Source of the DNA: Clostridia bacterium
GTDB lineage: Bacteria > Bacillota > Clostridia > Oscillospirales > CAG-272
Assembly (NCBI GenBank): GCA_017416185.1
Contig: JAFQDF010000008.1
Location: forward strand, 1-64,000
Reading direction: 5' to 3'
DNA: 64,000 nucleotides
The translations under genes were made by a program, and so were the position numbers. Shown here piece after piece: positions 8,045-16,426 of the stretch; positions within the stretch are counted from its first letter, which is position 1, and every line of letters begins with the position of its first letter. The notes beneath the pieces were generated by a model. That model worked only from the letters and a program-made list of their open reading frames with translations. It was not told the origin of the DNA and did not search any database.

Positions 8045-9067
8045 TCATTCGAGAATATATACTCGCATCGAACGACGTCCAAACTGACGAAGCAGATTGT
8101 AATCGTCGCCTAAATAAACATCTATCCTGTTACCCTTGATAGATCCACCGGTATCCTCAGCGGCGTGGACACCCATGTCCCCCCATGAGCCGGTAAGATA
8201 TACCTTAGTGCCAAGCGGAATTACTCTGGGGTCAACTGCTATCATGCCTAACTGTATAGCTTTACCTGAAGCGGTTATTCCCGAAAGAGTGCCGTATGCT
8301 GTAGCTGTTACGTCGATGTAATAGGAATAAGCATAACTGTTTCCGTTGCTGTCTGTGTAGACTCCGCCTACACCTACCTCAACAATCTCCTCGGTGGGAG
8401 CGATGTTGGTAGCTTCTTCGGATACGTCACGTTTTTGCAGTTCACCGTTAACGTATGTTTCTGTGATGGACTGCGTTGTCGATCCGTCAACACCGGCCTG
8501 AACTATCTTTCTTGTGCCCTTAGGTATTGTTTGTGATTCAACAACCTTGGTGGTATAGGGAATTGTTACTGTTTCTGTATGAGCTTTTGTTTCAACACGG
8601 TCGATGCGGATCTGCATGCCATCAAAAACCTTGTCTGTGCGATTGTGATTGACGGTGTCATTAGCATCAAGTGTGAGCGAAAGCTGATCGATTATCTCTC
8701 CTACGGTAACGTCCTTGGTGTATACGGAAAATTCCTGCTTACCGTGTACTGAAAGTTTGACAGTAGCAAGGTCGCTGTATTTTCCAAACATAGAGTTTAC
8801 TGAGGAATAAGATGTGTGTTGATTTTGAAAATCCGGTGTAAATCCGACGTTAATGGACCCCTCGATACAATACGCAGCCATAACAAAGCCTACGAATAAG
8901 ACTACTGTAATTAGGATTACGAAAACTGATTTAATGGGTTTTGCAAATTTGGAAAGCAGGGAAGTGCTGTTCCTCTTTGCGGTCGGGAAGTTCACTTGGG
9001 AAAACAAATTGGGAAATTTGCGTGAATTTGTTCGGATTGGATTTTCGGAGCTGTGCTGAGAGTACAT
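8045..9067 (-). CDS. Membrane-anchored G5 and 3D domain cell-wall protein
   Basis: This 340-residue protein resembles YabE-type factors that remodel peptidoglycan, with a C-terminal 3D domain of the MltA-like double-psi barrel fold. A single membrane segment lies near residues 46-68. Next comes a DUF348-like region, then a G5 domain (about 158-205, with VTIPYTT and KGTRKIVQAGVDG), and last the 3D domain (VTATAYG, IAVDPRVIPLGTKVYL, AEDTGGSIKG, NRIDVYL), keeping the three aspartates that name the domain. Lytic activity is inference. I chose ATG at 9067 because GGAGG is 8 bases upstream; the ATG at 9073 is only 2 bases from it. Monocistronic by position. Confidence 0.88.
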   Translation of the reverse strand: MYSQHSSENPIRTNSRKFPNLFSQVNFPTAKRNSTSLLSKFAKPIKSVFVILITVVLFVGFVMAAYCIEGSINVGFTPDFQNQHTSYSSVNSMFGKYSDLATVKLSVHGKQEFSVYTKDVTVGEIIDQLSLTLDANDTVNHNRTDKVFDGMQIRIDRVETKAHTETVTIPYTTKVVESQTIPKGTRKIVQAGVDGSTTQSITETYVNGELQKRDVSEEATNIAPTEEIVEVGVGGVYTDSNGNSYAYSYYIDVTATAYGTLSGITASGKAIQLGMIAVDPRVIPLGTKVYLTGSWGDMGVHAAEDTGGSIKGNRIDVYLGDDYNLLRQFGRRSMRVYILE

Positions 9068-9178
9068 AAGCATTACCTCCTATGATACCAAAACCAATTG
9101 GATTGATATTTGATCTGTACGAATATCCAAAAAGATAAAGTATCGAAATATATAATATATATTCGGTTTGGTGGGAAA
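9068..9178. other. AT-rich spacer between rpsI and the 3D-domain gene
   Basis: This 111-base spacer holds an imperfect AU-rich inverted repeat near 9144-9165 that could weakly terminate rpsI transcription. It must also hold the promoter of the 3D-domain gene, for which I see no clear box. Confidence 0.4.
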
Positions 9179-9589
9179 TTATCTCTTGGAGAACTGGGGT
9201 GCACGACGAGCTGCTTTGAGACCGTACTTCTTTCTCTCCTTCATACGAGGGTCACGGGTGAGAAAACCGGCCTTCTTAAGAGTAGCTCTATAGCTTTCAT
9301 CTGCCTGGAGAAGTGCTCTTGCAACACCGTGACGGATAGCACCTGCCTGACCGGAGAAGCCGCCGCCGTTAACTCTGCAAATGATATCAAACTTACCAAC
9401 AGTGTTTGTAACACCAAAGGGCTGGTTTACGATAAGCTTAAGGGTCTCAAGACCGAAATAATCGTCGATGTCACGGTTGTTAATGGTTACAACACCTGTA
9501 CCGGGAACAAGACGTACACGAGCAACAGAGCTCTTTCTTCTGCCTGTGCCGTAGAAATAAGGTTTTGCGGACTGATAGTTAACTGCCAT
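9179..9589 (-). CDS. rpsI: 30S ribosomal protein S9
   Basis: Small-subunit protein S9, whose C-terminal tail reaches the P-site tRNA. The 136-residue protein shows the family start [20 protein letters not shown] segment ([17 protein letters not shown]), [19 protein letters not shown] in the middle, and the basic end [25 protein letters not shown] with the invariant terminal SKR. It is the second gene of the rplM-rpsI operon, 24 bases after rplM, with AAAGGAG before its start. Confidence 0.98.
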   Translation of the reverse strand: MAVNYQSAKPYFYGTGRRKSSVARVRLVPGTGVVTINNRDIDDYFGLETLKLIVNQPFGVTNTVGKFDIICRVNGGGFSGQAGAIRHGVARALLQADESYRATLKKAGFLTRDPRMKERKKYGLKAARRAPQFSKR

Positions 9590-9613
9590 TATTCTTTACT
9601 CCTTTCCCGATAA

Positions 9614-10036
9614 TTAAAGCTGGGTGGGCTTCTGAGCAGCATGCTTGTGCTCTGCACCGCGAACTGTCTTAAGTCTTGTAAGAGACTTAGCGCCGATAGA
9701 ATTCTTGGGGAGCATACCCTTAACTGCGAGCTGCATAGCAAACTCGGGCTTTGTAGCCATAAGCTTACGGTACTGGATCTCCTTAAGACCACCGATGTAA
9801 CCGGAATGGTGACGGTAGTACTTCTGATCGAGCTTCTTACCTGTGAGAACTGCCTTCTCGCAGTTGATGATGATAACGAACTCACCGCAGTCTACGTGAG
9901 GTGTAAACTCAGGGCGATGCTTGCCGCGAAGAATGTTAGCAGCAGCAGCAGCGGTCTTACCGAGGGGCTTGCCAGCCGCGTCGATAACGTACCAGTTGCG
10001 TTCAATGGTTTCTTTCTTTGCCATGAATGTGGACAT
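9614..10036 (-). CDS. rplM: 50S ribosomal protein L13
   Basis: Early-assembly large-subunit protein L13. The 140-residue sequence has [15 protein letters not shown], the [23 protein letters not shown] segment, [18 protein letters not shown] [16 protein letters not shown], and [12 protein letters not shown]. The start at 10036 (MSTFMAKK) has GGAGG 10 bases upstream; the internal Met at 10024 is less well spaced. It is first in the rplM-rpsI operon behind a consensus promoter. No L13 autoregulatory leader can be recognised in the roughly 45-base leader. Confidence 0.98.
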   Translation of the reverse strand: MSTFMAKKETIERNWYVIDAAGKPLGKTAAAAANILRGKHRPEFTPHVDCGEFVIIINCEKAVLTGKKLDQKYYRHHSGYIGGLKEIQYRKLMATKPEFAMQLAVKGMLPKNSIGAKSLTRLKTVRGAEHKHAAQKPTQL

Positions 10037-10088
10037 TGATCTGAATCCTCCTGCAAATTTTCACATAAATTATTTCATAACGGGTAAA

Positions 10089-10117
10089 ATTATAGCACAA
10101 GAGTTGGGCTGTGTCAA
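10089..10117 (-). promoter_or_regulatory. rplM-rpsI sigma-A promoter
   Basis: Perfect consensus: TTGACA (10112-10117), 17-base spacer, TATAAT (10089-10094). Confidence 0.9.
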
Positions 10118-10304
10118 TATATTTTAATAAAAATCTTTTATAAATTTCAATTTATAAACATACTATCTTCCAAAAGCTCAATAATACTCGATTATTCTCT
10201 GCTATAGATAAGTGCGGATACAAAAAATTAATATTTGTAGAATCATAAAATCCACTTGAATTTAATACTAATATCATTGAATTAACAAATAACGGAGGTT
10301 AAAT

Positions 10305-11237
10305 ATGATATCAAAATATCTACCTGAGGGAAGACGTATAGGAACTGCTCATAATAATGAGTATATATCTACACTTTCGGGGTTAGAGCTTGCTATGGCA
10401 AAAGGTGTTATACTGGAGGGGGTCGCTGACAGATGTACAGGGGATATGACTCTGGAGTTCAGAGTAGGTGGAATAACAGGGATAATGAAAAGGGAAGAAT
10501 GTGCTCTCTCAACCCAATCCGATGTTAAGGATATAGCTGTGATAACCCGTGTGGGCAAGGCTGTATGCTTCAAGGTGGTAAATATAATCTATAATGAAAA
10601 TTCCCGTCCGGTTGCCATATTGTCAAGAAGAGCAGCCCAGCTTGACTGTCTTAATAATTATCTATACGATCTCATCCCTGGTGACGTGATCCCGGCACGG
10701 GTTACTCATCTTGAACATTTTGGTGCCTTCGTAGACGTAGGGTGCGGAATTGTCTCGTTGTTGCCTATTGATGCTATTTCAGTATCGCGTATTTCTCATC
10801 CCTCGGACCGTTTTGATGTCGGTATGTACATAAACGCTGTAATAAGGTCTATAGATTTTGACGATACACGAATATATGTATCACATAAGGAGCTTTTGGG
10901 TACTTGGGAACAGAATGCCGCACGGTTTGCGGTAGGGCAGACTGTTGCAGGAATTGTCAGAAGCATAGAGGACTATGGGATCTTCGTTGAGCTTGCTCCT
11001 AATCTTGCGGGACTTGCAGAGTACAGAGGCGGCGTGGAGGTTGGTAAAGGTGCGTCTGTATACATTAAAAACATATATGCTGACCGTATGAAGATTAAAC
11101 TTGTATTGATTGATACCTGTGAAAGTAAGATCCACAGAAGTGTCACAGATTACTACACCTCCGGTGTAACGCATATTGACAACTGGAGATATTCACCTCT
11201 TGAATGCAACAGGGTTATTGAATCATGCTTTGCATAA
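10305..11237 (+). CDS. S1 RNA-binding domain protein
   Basis: This 310-residue protein resembles a short ribosomal protein S1 homologue. At least two S1 (OB-fold) repeats are clear: about residues 120-195 (PGDVIPARVTHLEHFGAFVDVG... IYVSHKELLG) and about 203-270 (VGQTVAGIVRSIEDYGIFVELAPNLAGLAEY). A degenerate unit lies near 35-110 (GVILEGVADRCTGDMTLEF). The repeats bind single-stranded RNA, so a role in translation or RNA turnover is expected but not shown. The start has CGGAGG 8 bases upstream. It is divergent from rplM, with no clear promoter in the 170-base spacer, and ends at a bidirectional terminator shared with alaS. Confidence 0.82.
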   Translation: MISKYLPEGRRIGTAHNNEYISTLSGLELAMAKGVILEGVADRCTGDMTLEFRVGGITGIMKREECALSTQSDVKDIAVITRVGKAVCFKVVNIIYNENSRPVAILSRRAAQLDCLNNYLYDLIPGDVIPARVTHLEHFGAFVDVGCGIVSLLPIDAISVSRISHPSDRFDVGMYINAVIRSIDFDDTRIYVSHKELLGTWEQNAARFAVGQTVAGIVRSIEDYGIFVELAPNLAGLAEYRGGVEVGKGASVYIKNIYADRMKIKLVLIDTCESKIHRSVTDYYTSGVTHIDNWRYSPLECNRVIESCFA

Positions 11238-11238
11238 A

Positions 11239-11264
11239 AAAATGGTCGCACAGGCGACCATTTT
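11239..11264. terminator. Bidirectional terminator (S1 protein / alaS)
   Basis: A perfect 11-bp stem AAAATGGTCGC/GCGACCATTTT with loop ACAG sits between the two converging genes. U-tracts are present in both directions. Confidence 0.9.
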
Positions 11265-11267
11265 AAG

Positions 11268-13910
11268 TTATTTAAGCATTCCTGCAACAATTCCTGTTAC
11301 CTGAGCGATAGCCTCAGCTACCTTGGAAGTATCCTTTGCTCCTGCAACAGCAGAGTCGGGACGTCCGCCGCCCTTACCGTCACAGACAGCTGCAACGTTT
11401 CTAACGATATTACCGGCGTGAGCACCTGCCGCTACTGCATCCTTACCGCATGCACATACAAAATTGAGCTTTCCGTCAGCATAGGTGGAGAGAACGACAA
11501 CAACAGATGCATCCTCAGCCTTAAGGTTATCTGACATTGTTCTTGCTACGTCAACTGTTATATCCTTGGTTTCGGCAGCTATTACTTTAACTGCGCCGAC
11601 CTGTGTTGCCTTTGACATAAGGTCAGAGGAACGGGAAGCCGCGATCTTGCCGTTGAGAGCCTCGATCTCGTGCTTTGCACTCTTGAGTTCGGTCTGGAGA
11701 GAAGCAGCACGGTTTGCGATCTCGTTGATGTTAGCGGATTTGAGTTCCTTTGCTGTGTCAAGGATAAGGTTTTCCTTTTCCTTAAGAAGATCAAGTACTC
11801 CGAGAGCAGATGTTCCCTCAATACGTCTTACACCTGCTGCAACTGAGGTCTCAGCGATGATCTTGAAAAGACCTGCCTTTGCGGTATTGTCAATATGTGT
11901 ACCGCCGCAAAGCTCGGTAGAGAAGTCACCCATCTTGACAACTCTTACTACCTTGCCGTACTTTTCACCAAAGAGAGCCATAGCACCCATAGAGCGTGCT
12001 GTGTCAACGTCGGTCTCGGTTACGGTGATATCAAGAGCTTCCATAAGCTTTTCATTTACAAGGTCTTCTACAGCCTTGAGCTCGTCAGCGGTAAGTGCTG
12101 CAAAATGAGAAAAGTCAAAACGGAGTCTTTTGTCATCAACATAAGAGCCTGCCTGTTCAACGTGGTTACCAAGCACCTGACGAAGAGCTGCCTGAAGAAG
12201 ATGAACACAGGAGTGATTACGTCCTATAGCACCGCGGCGCTTTGCGCAAACAGATGCGGTAACGGTATCACCTACGGATATCATACCTTCCTTAACTTCG
12301 GCTACATGCATATATACGCCGTCGTGCTTCTTTGTGTCGTTAACCTTAACCGCAAGGTTATCAGCATTAAGTGATCCGCGGTCACCAACCTGACCGCCGC
12401 CTTCTCCGTAGAAGGGAGTCTTGTCAAGGATAACAAGAACCTTGCCCTCGGTAACATTGTCAATCTCTGCATTGGTTTCGGGATCAACTATCTTAACTAC
12501 CTTTGCTTCTGTTGTAAGCTCATCGTAGCCTGTAAATACAGTTTCAGCTACACCCTCAAGGAAATCAAAGCTTTCGCCTACCCAACCGAAGTCACCGAGT
12601 GCTGCTGTTGCTGCTCTTGAGCGCTCCTTCTGTTCGTCAAGACACTTCTTAAAGCCATCTTCGTCGATAGTGAGACCTGCCTCAGATGCGATCTCACGGG
12701 TAAGGTCGATAGGGAAGCCGTAGGTGTCATTGAGCTTAAATACACCTTCTCCGGAAAGCACGGTGCTTCCTGCCTTCTTGGTTTCGTCAATGAGATCGTT
12801 AAGGAGCGCAAGACCCGAGTCGATGGTCTGTGCGAATTTGTTCTCCTCGTTGCCGATGATCTTCTGTATATAGTCGAGCTTTTCGGTAAGCTCGGGGTAT
12901 GCTGTTTCGTTTTCCTTTGCTACAACTGCAACTATATCGGTAAGGAAGGTACCCTTGATACCGAGAAGTCTGCCGTGACGTGCAGCACGGCGAAGCAGTC
13001 TGCGGAGCACGTAGCCGCGTCCTTCATTTGTGGGAACGACACCGTCACAAACGAGGAATGTGGTACTTCTGATATGGTCGGTGATGATACGCAGTGAGAT
13101 ATCCGACTCCTTATCCTCACCGTACTTAACTCCAGCCTTGTCGCTGATAGCCTTCATTATGTTCTGGATGGTGTCTACCTCGAAGAGGTTGTTAACACCC
13201 TGCATAAGGCAAGCAAGTCTCTCGAGACCCATACCTGTATCTATGTTGGGGTTGGCAAGGGGAGCGTAGTTTCCTTCTCCATCTCCGTCAAACTGTGTGA
13301 ATACGAGGTTCCAGAATTCCATAAATCTGTCACAGTCACAGCCGGGCTTACAGTCGGGGGAGCCGCAGCCGAATTCCTCACCGCGGTCAAAGTGGATCTC
13401 GCTGCAGGGGCCGCAAGGACCTGAACCGATCTCCCAGAAATTATCCTCCTTGCCAAGACGGACGATTCTTTCTTCGGGAACACCGATCTCCTTGTTCCAA
13501 AGTTCAAACGCCTCGTCATCGTTTTCGTATATGGATACCCAGAGCTTGTCTACAGGAAGCTCAAGTACTTCAGTGCAGAATTCCCAAGCCCAATGGATAG
13601 CTTCGGTCTTGAAATAGTCACCGAAGGAGAAGTTGCCCAGCATCTCAAAGAAGGTGCCGTGGCGTGCGGTGTAGCCGATACGTTCAATATCGGGTGTACG
13701 GATACACTTCTGGCAGGTTGTCATACGGTGACGGGGAGGCTCTTCCTCTCCCGTAAAGTATTTCTTTAAGGGTGCCATGCCTGCATTGATAAGCAGGAGG
13801 GATTTATCGTTTATAGGTACAAGAGGAAAGCTCTTGTGCTTTAAGTGTCCTTTGGACTCAAAAAAGTTGAGGTATTTTTCGCGCAGCTCGTTAAGACCTG
13901 TCCATTTCAT
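11268..13910 (-). CDS. alaS: Alanine-tRNA ligase
   Basis: Charges tRNA-Ala and edits misacylated Ser and Gly. The 880-residue length is standard. The catalytic core begins MKWTGLNELREKYLNFFESKGH. A Cys-rich insert (CGSPDCKPGCDCDRFMEFWN near 195-214) belongs to the core. The editing domain has HSCVHLLQAALR and CGGTHIDNT, giving the zinc HxxxH and CxxxH ligands. The C-Ala domain ends with GGGRPDSAVAGA. I chose the start at 13910 because GGAGG lies 10 bases upstream; the upstream extension has no such site. The predicted leader is only about 30 bases, so no T-box can be present. Monocistronic. Confidence 0.97.
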   Translation of the reverse strand: MKWTGLNELREKYLNFFESKGHLKHKSFPLVPINDKSLLLINAGMAPLKKYFTGEEEPPRHRMTTCQKCIRTPDIERIGYTARHGTFFEMLGNFSFGDYFKTEAIHWAWEFCTEVLELPVDKLWVSIYENDDEAFELWNKEIGVPEERIVRLGKEDNFWEIGSGPCGPCSEIHFDRGEEFGCGSPDCKPGCDCDRFMEFWNLVFTQFDGDGEGNYAPLANPNIDTGMGLERLACLMQGVNNLFEVDTIQNIMKAISDKAGVKYGEDKESDISLRIITDHIRSTTFLVCDGVVPTNEGRGYVLRRLLRRAARHGRLLGIKGTFLTDIVAVVAKENETAYPELTEKLDYIQKIIGNEENKFAQTIDSGLALLNDLIDETKKAGSTVLSGEGVFKLNDTYGFPIDLTREIASEAGLTIDEDGFKKCLDEQKERSRAATAALGDFGWVGESFDFLEGVAETVFTGYDELTTEAKVVKIVDPETNAEIDNVTEGKVLVILDKTPFYGEGGGQVGDRGSLNADNLAVKVNDTKKHDGVYMHVAEVKEGMISVGDTVTASVCAKRRGAIGRNHSCVHLLQAALRQVLGNHVEQAGSYVDDKRLRFDFSHFAALTADELKAVEDLVNEKLMEALDITVTETDVDTARSMGAMALFGEKYGKVVRVVKMGDFSTELCGGTHIDNTAKAGLFKIIAETSVAAGVRRIEGTSALGVLDLLKEKENLILDTAKELKSANINEIANRAASLQTELKSAKHEIEALNGKIAASRSSDLMSKATQVGAVKVIAAETKDITVDVARTMSDNLKAEDASVVVVLSTYADGKLNFVCACGKDAVAAGAHAGNIVRNVAAVCDGKGGGRPDSAVAGAKDTSKVAEAIAQVTGIVAGMLK

Positions 13911-13947
13911 AATATATAATCCTCCAAAGTAATTTACAATAAAATAT

Positions 13948-13976
13948 ATTATAACCTTATTTTTTTTATCTGTCAA
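13948..13976 (-). promoter_or_regulatory. alaS sigma-A promoter
   Basis: TTGACA (13971-13976), 17-base spacer, TATAAT (13948-13953): a full consensus match. Confidence 0.9.
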
Positions 13977-14008
13977 TATCTATTTCTAATTAATAAAAAT
14001 ATGAAGAA

Positions 14009-14035
14009 AAAAGACCGGGTCATTTCCCGGTCTTT
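14009..14035 (-). terminator. spoIIID terminator overlapping the stop codon
   Basis: AAAGACCGGG/CCCGGTCTTT (14010-14035) forms a 10-bp stem followed on the minus strand by TTTTCTTC. The spoIIID stop codon (14020-14022) lies in the loop. Confidence 0.85.
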
Positions 14036-14301
14036 GTGTTATTGTGCTTTCTTTGAGAGAACTTCATTCTTGTCGCCTCACCGCCGCGAAGGTGTCGTTC
14101 TGCTTTGTTTCTTTCAAGAATTTTCTTTACCTTTGTATATAGCGTATAATTTGTATTTTTTAACTTTTCAGTAACGTCTTTATGTACTGTTGACTTGCTG
14201 ATGCCAAAGGCAGAGGCGCAGCTTCTGACAGTGGCACTGTTGTCTACCATATATTCAGCCAACAGCACACAACGGGATTTAATATCAAGGTTATCTATCA
14301 T
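14020..14301 (-). CDS. spoIIID: Sporulation transcription regulator SpoIIID
   Basis: SpoIIID is a small mother-cell DNA-binding regulator that activates and represses genes of the sigma-E regulon. The 93-residue protein matches the family over its full length: the helix-turn-helix NSATVRSCASAFGISKSTVHKDVTE, then LYTKVKKILERNKAERH and the signature RGGEATRMK. A short basic tail (SQRKHNNTKTGK) follows. The start at 14301 gives the expected N-terminus. The SD is weak (AAGGT about 12 bases upstream), and the longer open frame runs into mtaB. A sigma-E-like promoter lies 31-62 bases upstream. mtaB ends 79 bases upstream on the same strand. Confidence 0.93.
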   Translation of the reverse strand: MIDNLDIKSRCVLLAEYMVDNSATVRSCASAFGISKSTVHKDVTEKLKNTNYTLYTKVKKILERNKAERHLRGGEATRMKFSQRKHNNTKTGK

Positions 14302-14331
14302 ATATGCACCGACCTTACGTTTAGTTGTTAC

Positions 14332-14363
14332 ATTATATGATAGATATTTGATTATTATATCAA
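14332..14363 (-). promoter_or_regulatory. Candidate sigma-E promoter of spoIIID
   Basis: CATATAAT (14332-14339 on the minus strand) differs at one position from the sigma-E -10 consensus CATACAMT. It is preceded about 16 bases upstream by an ATATA-containing -35-like element. This fits the known sigma-E control of spoIIID. The match is by eye. Confidence 0.45.
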
Positions 14364-14380
14364 GGTACGAACAAATTCTC

Positions 14381-15637
14381 TTATTCAGCTGATATGGAAT
14401 CCCCGTCCGTGGATTTTGGAGTGACTTCAATTATAAAGCCTGTATGGTCAATGTCTGAATTTAACGTATATTCTATATAGTTGTCACTATGTCCGCGGTT
14501 GACACCGTTTTTAAAGGTTTCAAAAAGCACGGGCACTTTCGTTCTGGTAAGTTCCTTTTTGAGAATGTCTGCCTTGATACTTTTTTGTACCTCCTCGAGC
14601 TCTGTACAACGTCGGGATTTAATGTTTTCTGGTATCTGATCCGTCATTTCAGCTGCAACTGTCTCAGGTCGTTTGGAATATGGGAAGATATGGGCATGAA
14701 GGAATTTGTTTCTCATTAAAAATTCCTTTGTCTGTTCAAATTCTAAATCACTTTCGCCCGGAAAACCGACAATAATATCGCACGTCAGTTGGATATGTGG
14801 AATATATTCTCTCAGATGACGGATGCTTGCTTCAAGCATATTGACATTATACTTTCTTCTCATACGGTTAAGAACGGTTGTGCATCCGCTTTGTACTGAA
14901 ATATGAAAATGCGGTGTTAGCTTTTTAACTTTTGCCAGCTTTTTTGCAAATTCTTCTGTAATAAGAGTCGGTTCAAGAGAACCCATAGATATTCTCTCTA
15001 TGCCGTCTATTTGATCGGTTTGCGATAAAAGATCTGAGAGATCATATTCGTAAGAAGCGATCTCAATGCCTGTAAATATGATTTCCTTTACTCCGTTATC
15101 GGCAAGATTGTAAACTTCTTGAATAACCGATGCTTTGGGCTTTGAGCGAATAGGGCCTCTGGCTCTCGGTATGACACAGTAAGTGCATTTACCTTCGCAT
15201 CCGTCCTGTATCTTAATATATTCTCTGGCTCTTGTTGGTTGTGTTAAACTGAAGTTTTCATATTCTGCCCCATCAAAGCTTTCAACCTTTGTGCAGGGAG
15301 ATGAATGTTGAACTATATTGATTACATCATTTATTTTGTTTTTATTACCTATTATATGCCTTATATCTCCGAGACTCTCGACCTCATTTGCGGAGACCTG
15401 GGCAAGGCATCCGGTAACTATTATTTTGGCGTTATGATTCAGCTTTTTTGCCCTACGTATAATTTGTTTTGATTTACGCACACTTTCTGCTGTTACTGCG
15501 CAACTGTTGATGATATATATATTGCATACAGATGAAAAGGAAAGCTCTTGGTATCCCATCTCTGCGAGTTTTTCTGATATAATACGACTCTCGTATTGGT
15601 TTACTCTGCATCCAAGTGTGTATATTCCAAATGTCAT
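14381..15637 (-). CDS. mtaB: tRNA t6A37 methylthiotransferase MtaB
   Basis: A radical-SAM methylthiotransferase that converts t6A at position 37 of certain tRNAs to ms2t6A. The 418-residue protein has the N-terminal UPF0004 domain (GCRVNQYESR near 8-17, NSCAVTAESVRKSKQ, VTGCLAQ) with three cluster cysteines. Next is the radical-SAM motif DGCEGKCTYC (CxxxCxxC, about 145-155), and last a TRAM-like end (VLFETFKNGVNRGHSDNYIEYTL). I chose the start at 15637 because GGAGGTG is 6 bases upstream. The specific MtaB call rather than MiaB or RimO rests on the GCRVNQ motif and the lack of an extended loop. It is divergent from upp. Confidence 0.92.
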   Translation of the reverse strand: MTFGIYTLGCRVNQYESRIISEKLAEMGYQELSFSSVCNIYIINSCAVTAESVRKSKQIIRRAKKLNHNAKIIVTGCLAQVSANEVESLGDIRHIIGNKNKINDVINIVQHSSPCTKVESFDGAEYENFSLTQPTRAREYIKIQDGCEGKCTYCVIPRARGPIRSKPKASVIQEVYNLADNGVKEIIFTGIEIASYEYDLSDLLSQTDQIDGIERISMGSLEPTLITEEFAKKLAKVKKLTPHFHISVQSGCTTVLNRMRRKYNVNMLEASIRHLREYIPHIQLTCDIIVGFPGESDLEFEQTKEFLMRNKFLHAHIFPYSKRPETVAAEMTDQIPENIKSRRCTELEEVQKSIKADILKKELTRTKVPVLFETFKNGVNRGHSDNYIEYTLNSDIDHTGFIIEVTPKSTDGDSISAE

Positions 15638-15657
15638 TACTTCACCTCCATAAATAT

Positions 15658-15686
15658 ATTTTATCATTAATTTTAATTTGTGTAAA
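15658..15686 (-). promoter_or_regulatory. mtaB promoter
   Basis: TTTACA (15681-15686), 17-base spacer, TAAAAT (15658-15663), upstream of the mtaB ribosome-binding site. Confidence 0.65.
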
Positions 15687-15703
15687 TAGTTTTGTATTAA
15701 TAC

Positions 15704-15732
15704 TTGAAAAAATGTCGAAATGGGTATATAAT
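15704..15732 (+). promoter_or_regulatory. upp sigma-A promoter
   Basis: TTGAAA (15704-15709), 17-base spacer, TATAAT (15727-15732). The leader before upp is only about 25 bases, so it holds no riboswitch or PyrR attenuator. Confidence 0.8.
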
Positions 15733-15761
15733 AAATAAAAAAAGTTATAGGAGATATAAAT

Positions 15762-16391
15762 ATGAGCACACTTCACATTATAGACCACCCCCTTATTCAG
15801 CACAAACTTACTATTATGAGAGATGTTAATACAGGTACTAAGGATTTTCGTATTTTATTAAACGAAATCTCTATGCTTATGGGATATGAGATAACACGAG
15901 ATCTTCCTCTTCACGATATTCAGATAGAAACTCCTATATGTGAAATGACAGGTAAGTATATCGACGGTAAGAAGGTTGCTATCGTTCCTGTTCTTCGTGC
16001 AGGGCTTGGTATGGTTGACGGACTCCTTTCACTTATGCCTGTTGCTAAGGTGGGTCATATTGGTCTTTATCGTGACGAGGAGACCCATATACCGGTTGAG
16101 TATTATTGTAAGCTTCCTTTTGACATTGAACAGCGTATGGTTATAATCACCGATCCTATGCTTGCTACGGGCGGCAGTGCTTCGGATGCTATTGCTAAAA
16201 TTAAGGAAAGAGGTGTCAGCAACATTAAGCTTATGTGTCTCGTTGCCGCACCCGAGGGCGTTGAAAAAGTGCAGGCTGATCATCCCGATGTTGATATTTA
16301 CGTTGCTGCTCTTGACGAAAAACTCAACGAAAACGCTTATATCGTTCCCGGCTTGGGCGATGCAGGCGACAGAATAATCGGAACAAAATAA
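15762..16391 (+). CDS. upp: Uracil phosphoribosyltransferase
   Basis: Salvages uracil with PRPP to UMP in the cytoplasm. The 209-residue length is typical. Motifs seen are [30 protein letters not shown] (about 67-85), [17 protein letters not shown], the PRPP-binding loop [12 protein letters not shown] (about 127-138), and the C-terminal uracil-binding end [22 protein letters not shown] is 9 bases before the start. It is followed by a terminator-like hairpin. Confidence 0.97.
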   Translation: MSTLHIIDHPLIQHKLTIMRDVNTGTKDFRILLNEISMLMGYEITRDLPLHDIQIETPICEMTGKYIDGKKVAIVPVLRAGLGMVDGLLSLMPVAKVGHIGLYRDEETHIPVEYYCKLPFDIEQRMVIITDPMLATGGSASDAIAKIKERGVSNIKLMCLVAAPEGVEKVQADHPDVDIYVAALDEKLNENAYIVPGLGDAGDRIIGTK

Positions 16392-16392
16392 T

Positions 16393-16418
16393 AACAAGTC
16401 CTGCAAAGGACTTGTTTT
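16393..16418 (+). terminator. upp terminator
   Basis: AACAAGTCCT/AGGACTTGTT (10-bp stem) is followed by TT and a short T-tract. It lies only 8 bases before the next start codon, so partial read-through into the pseudouridine synthase gene is likely. Confidence 0.65.
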
Positions 16419-16426
16419 GATGTAAT

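Noticed and set aside
13911..13976. T-box leader before alaS
   Set aside because: The consensus promoter lies about 40 bases from the start codon, so there is no room for a T-box. The same reasoning applies to the gltX-glnS operon at 55196-55254.
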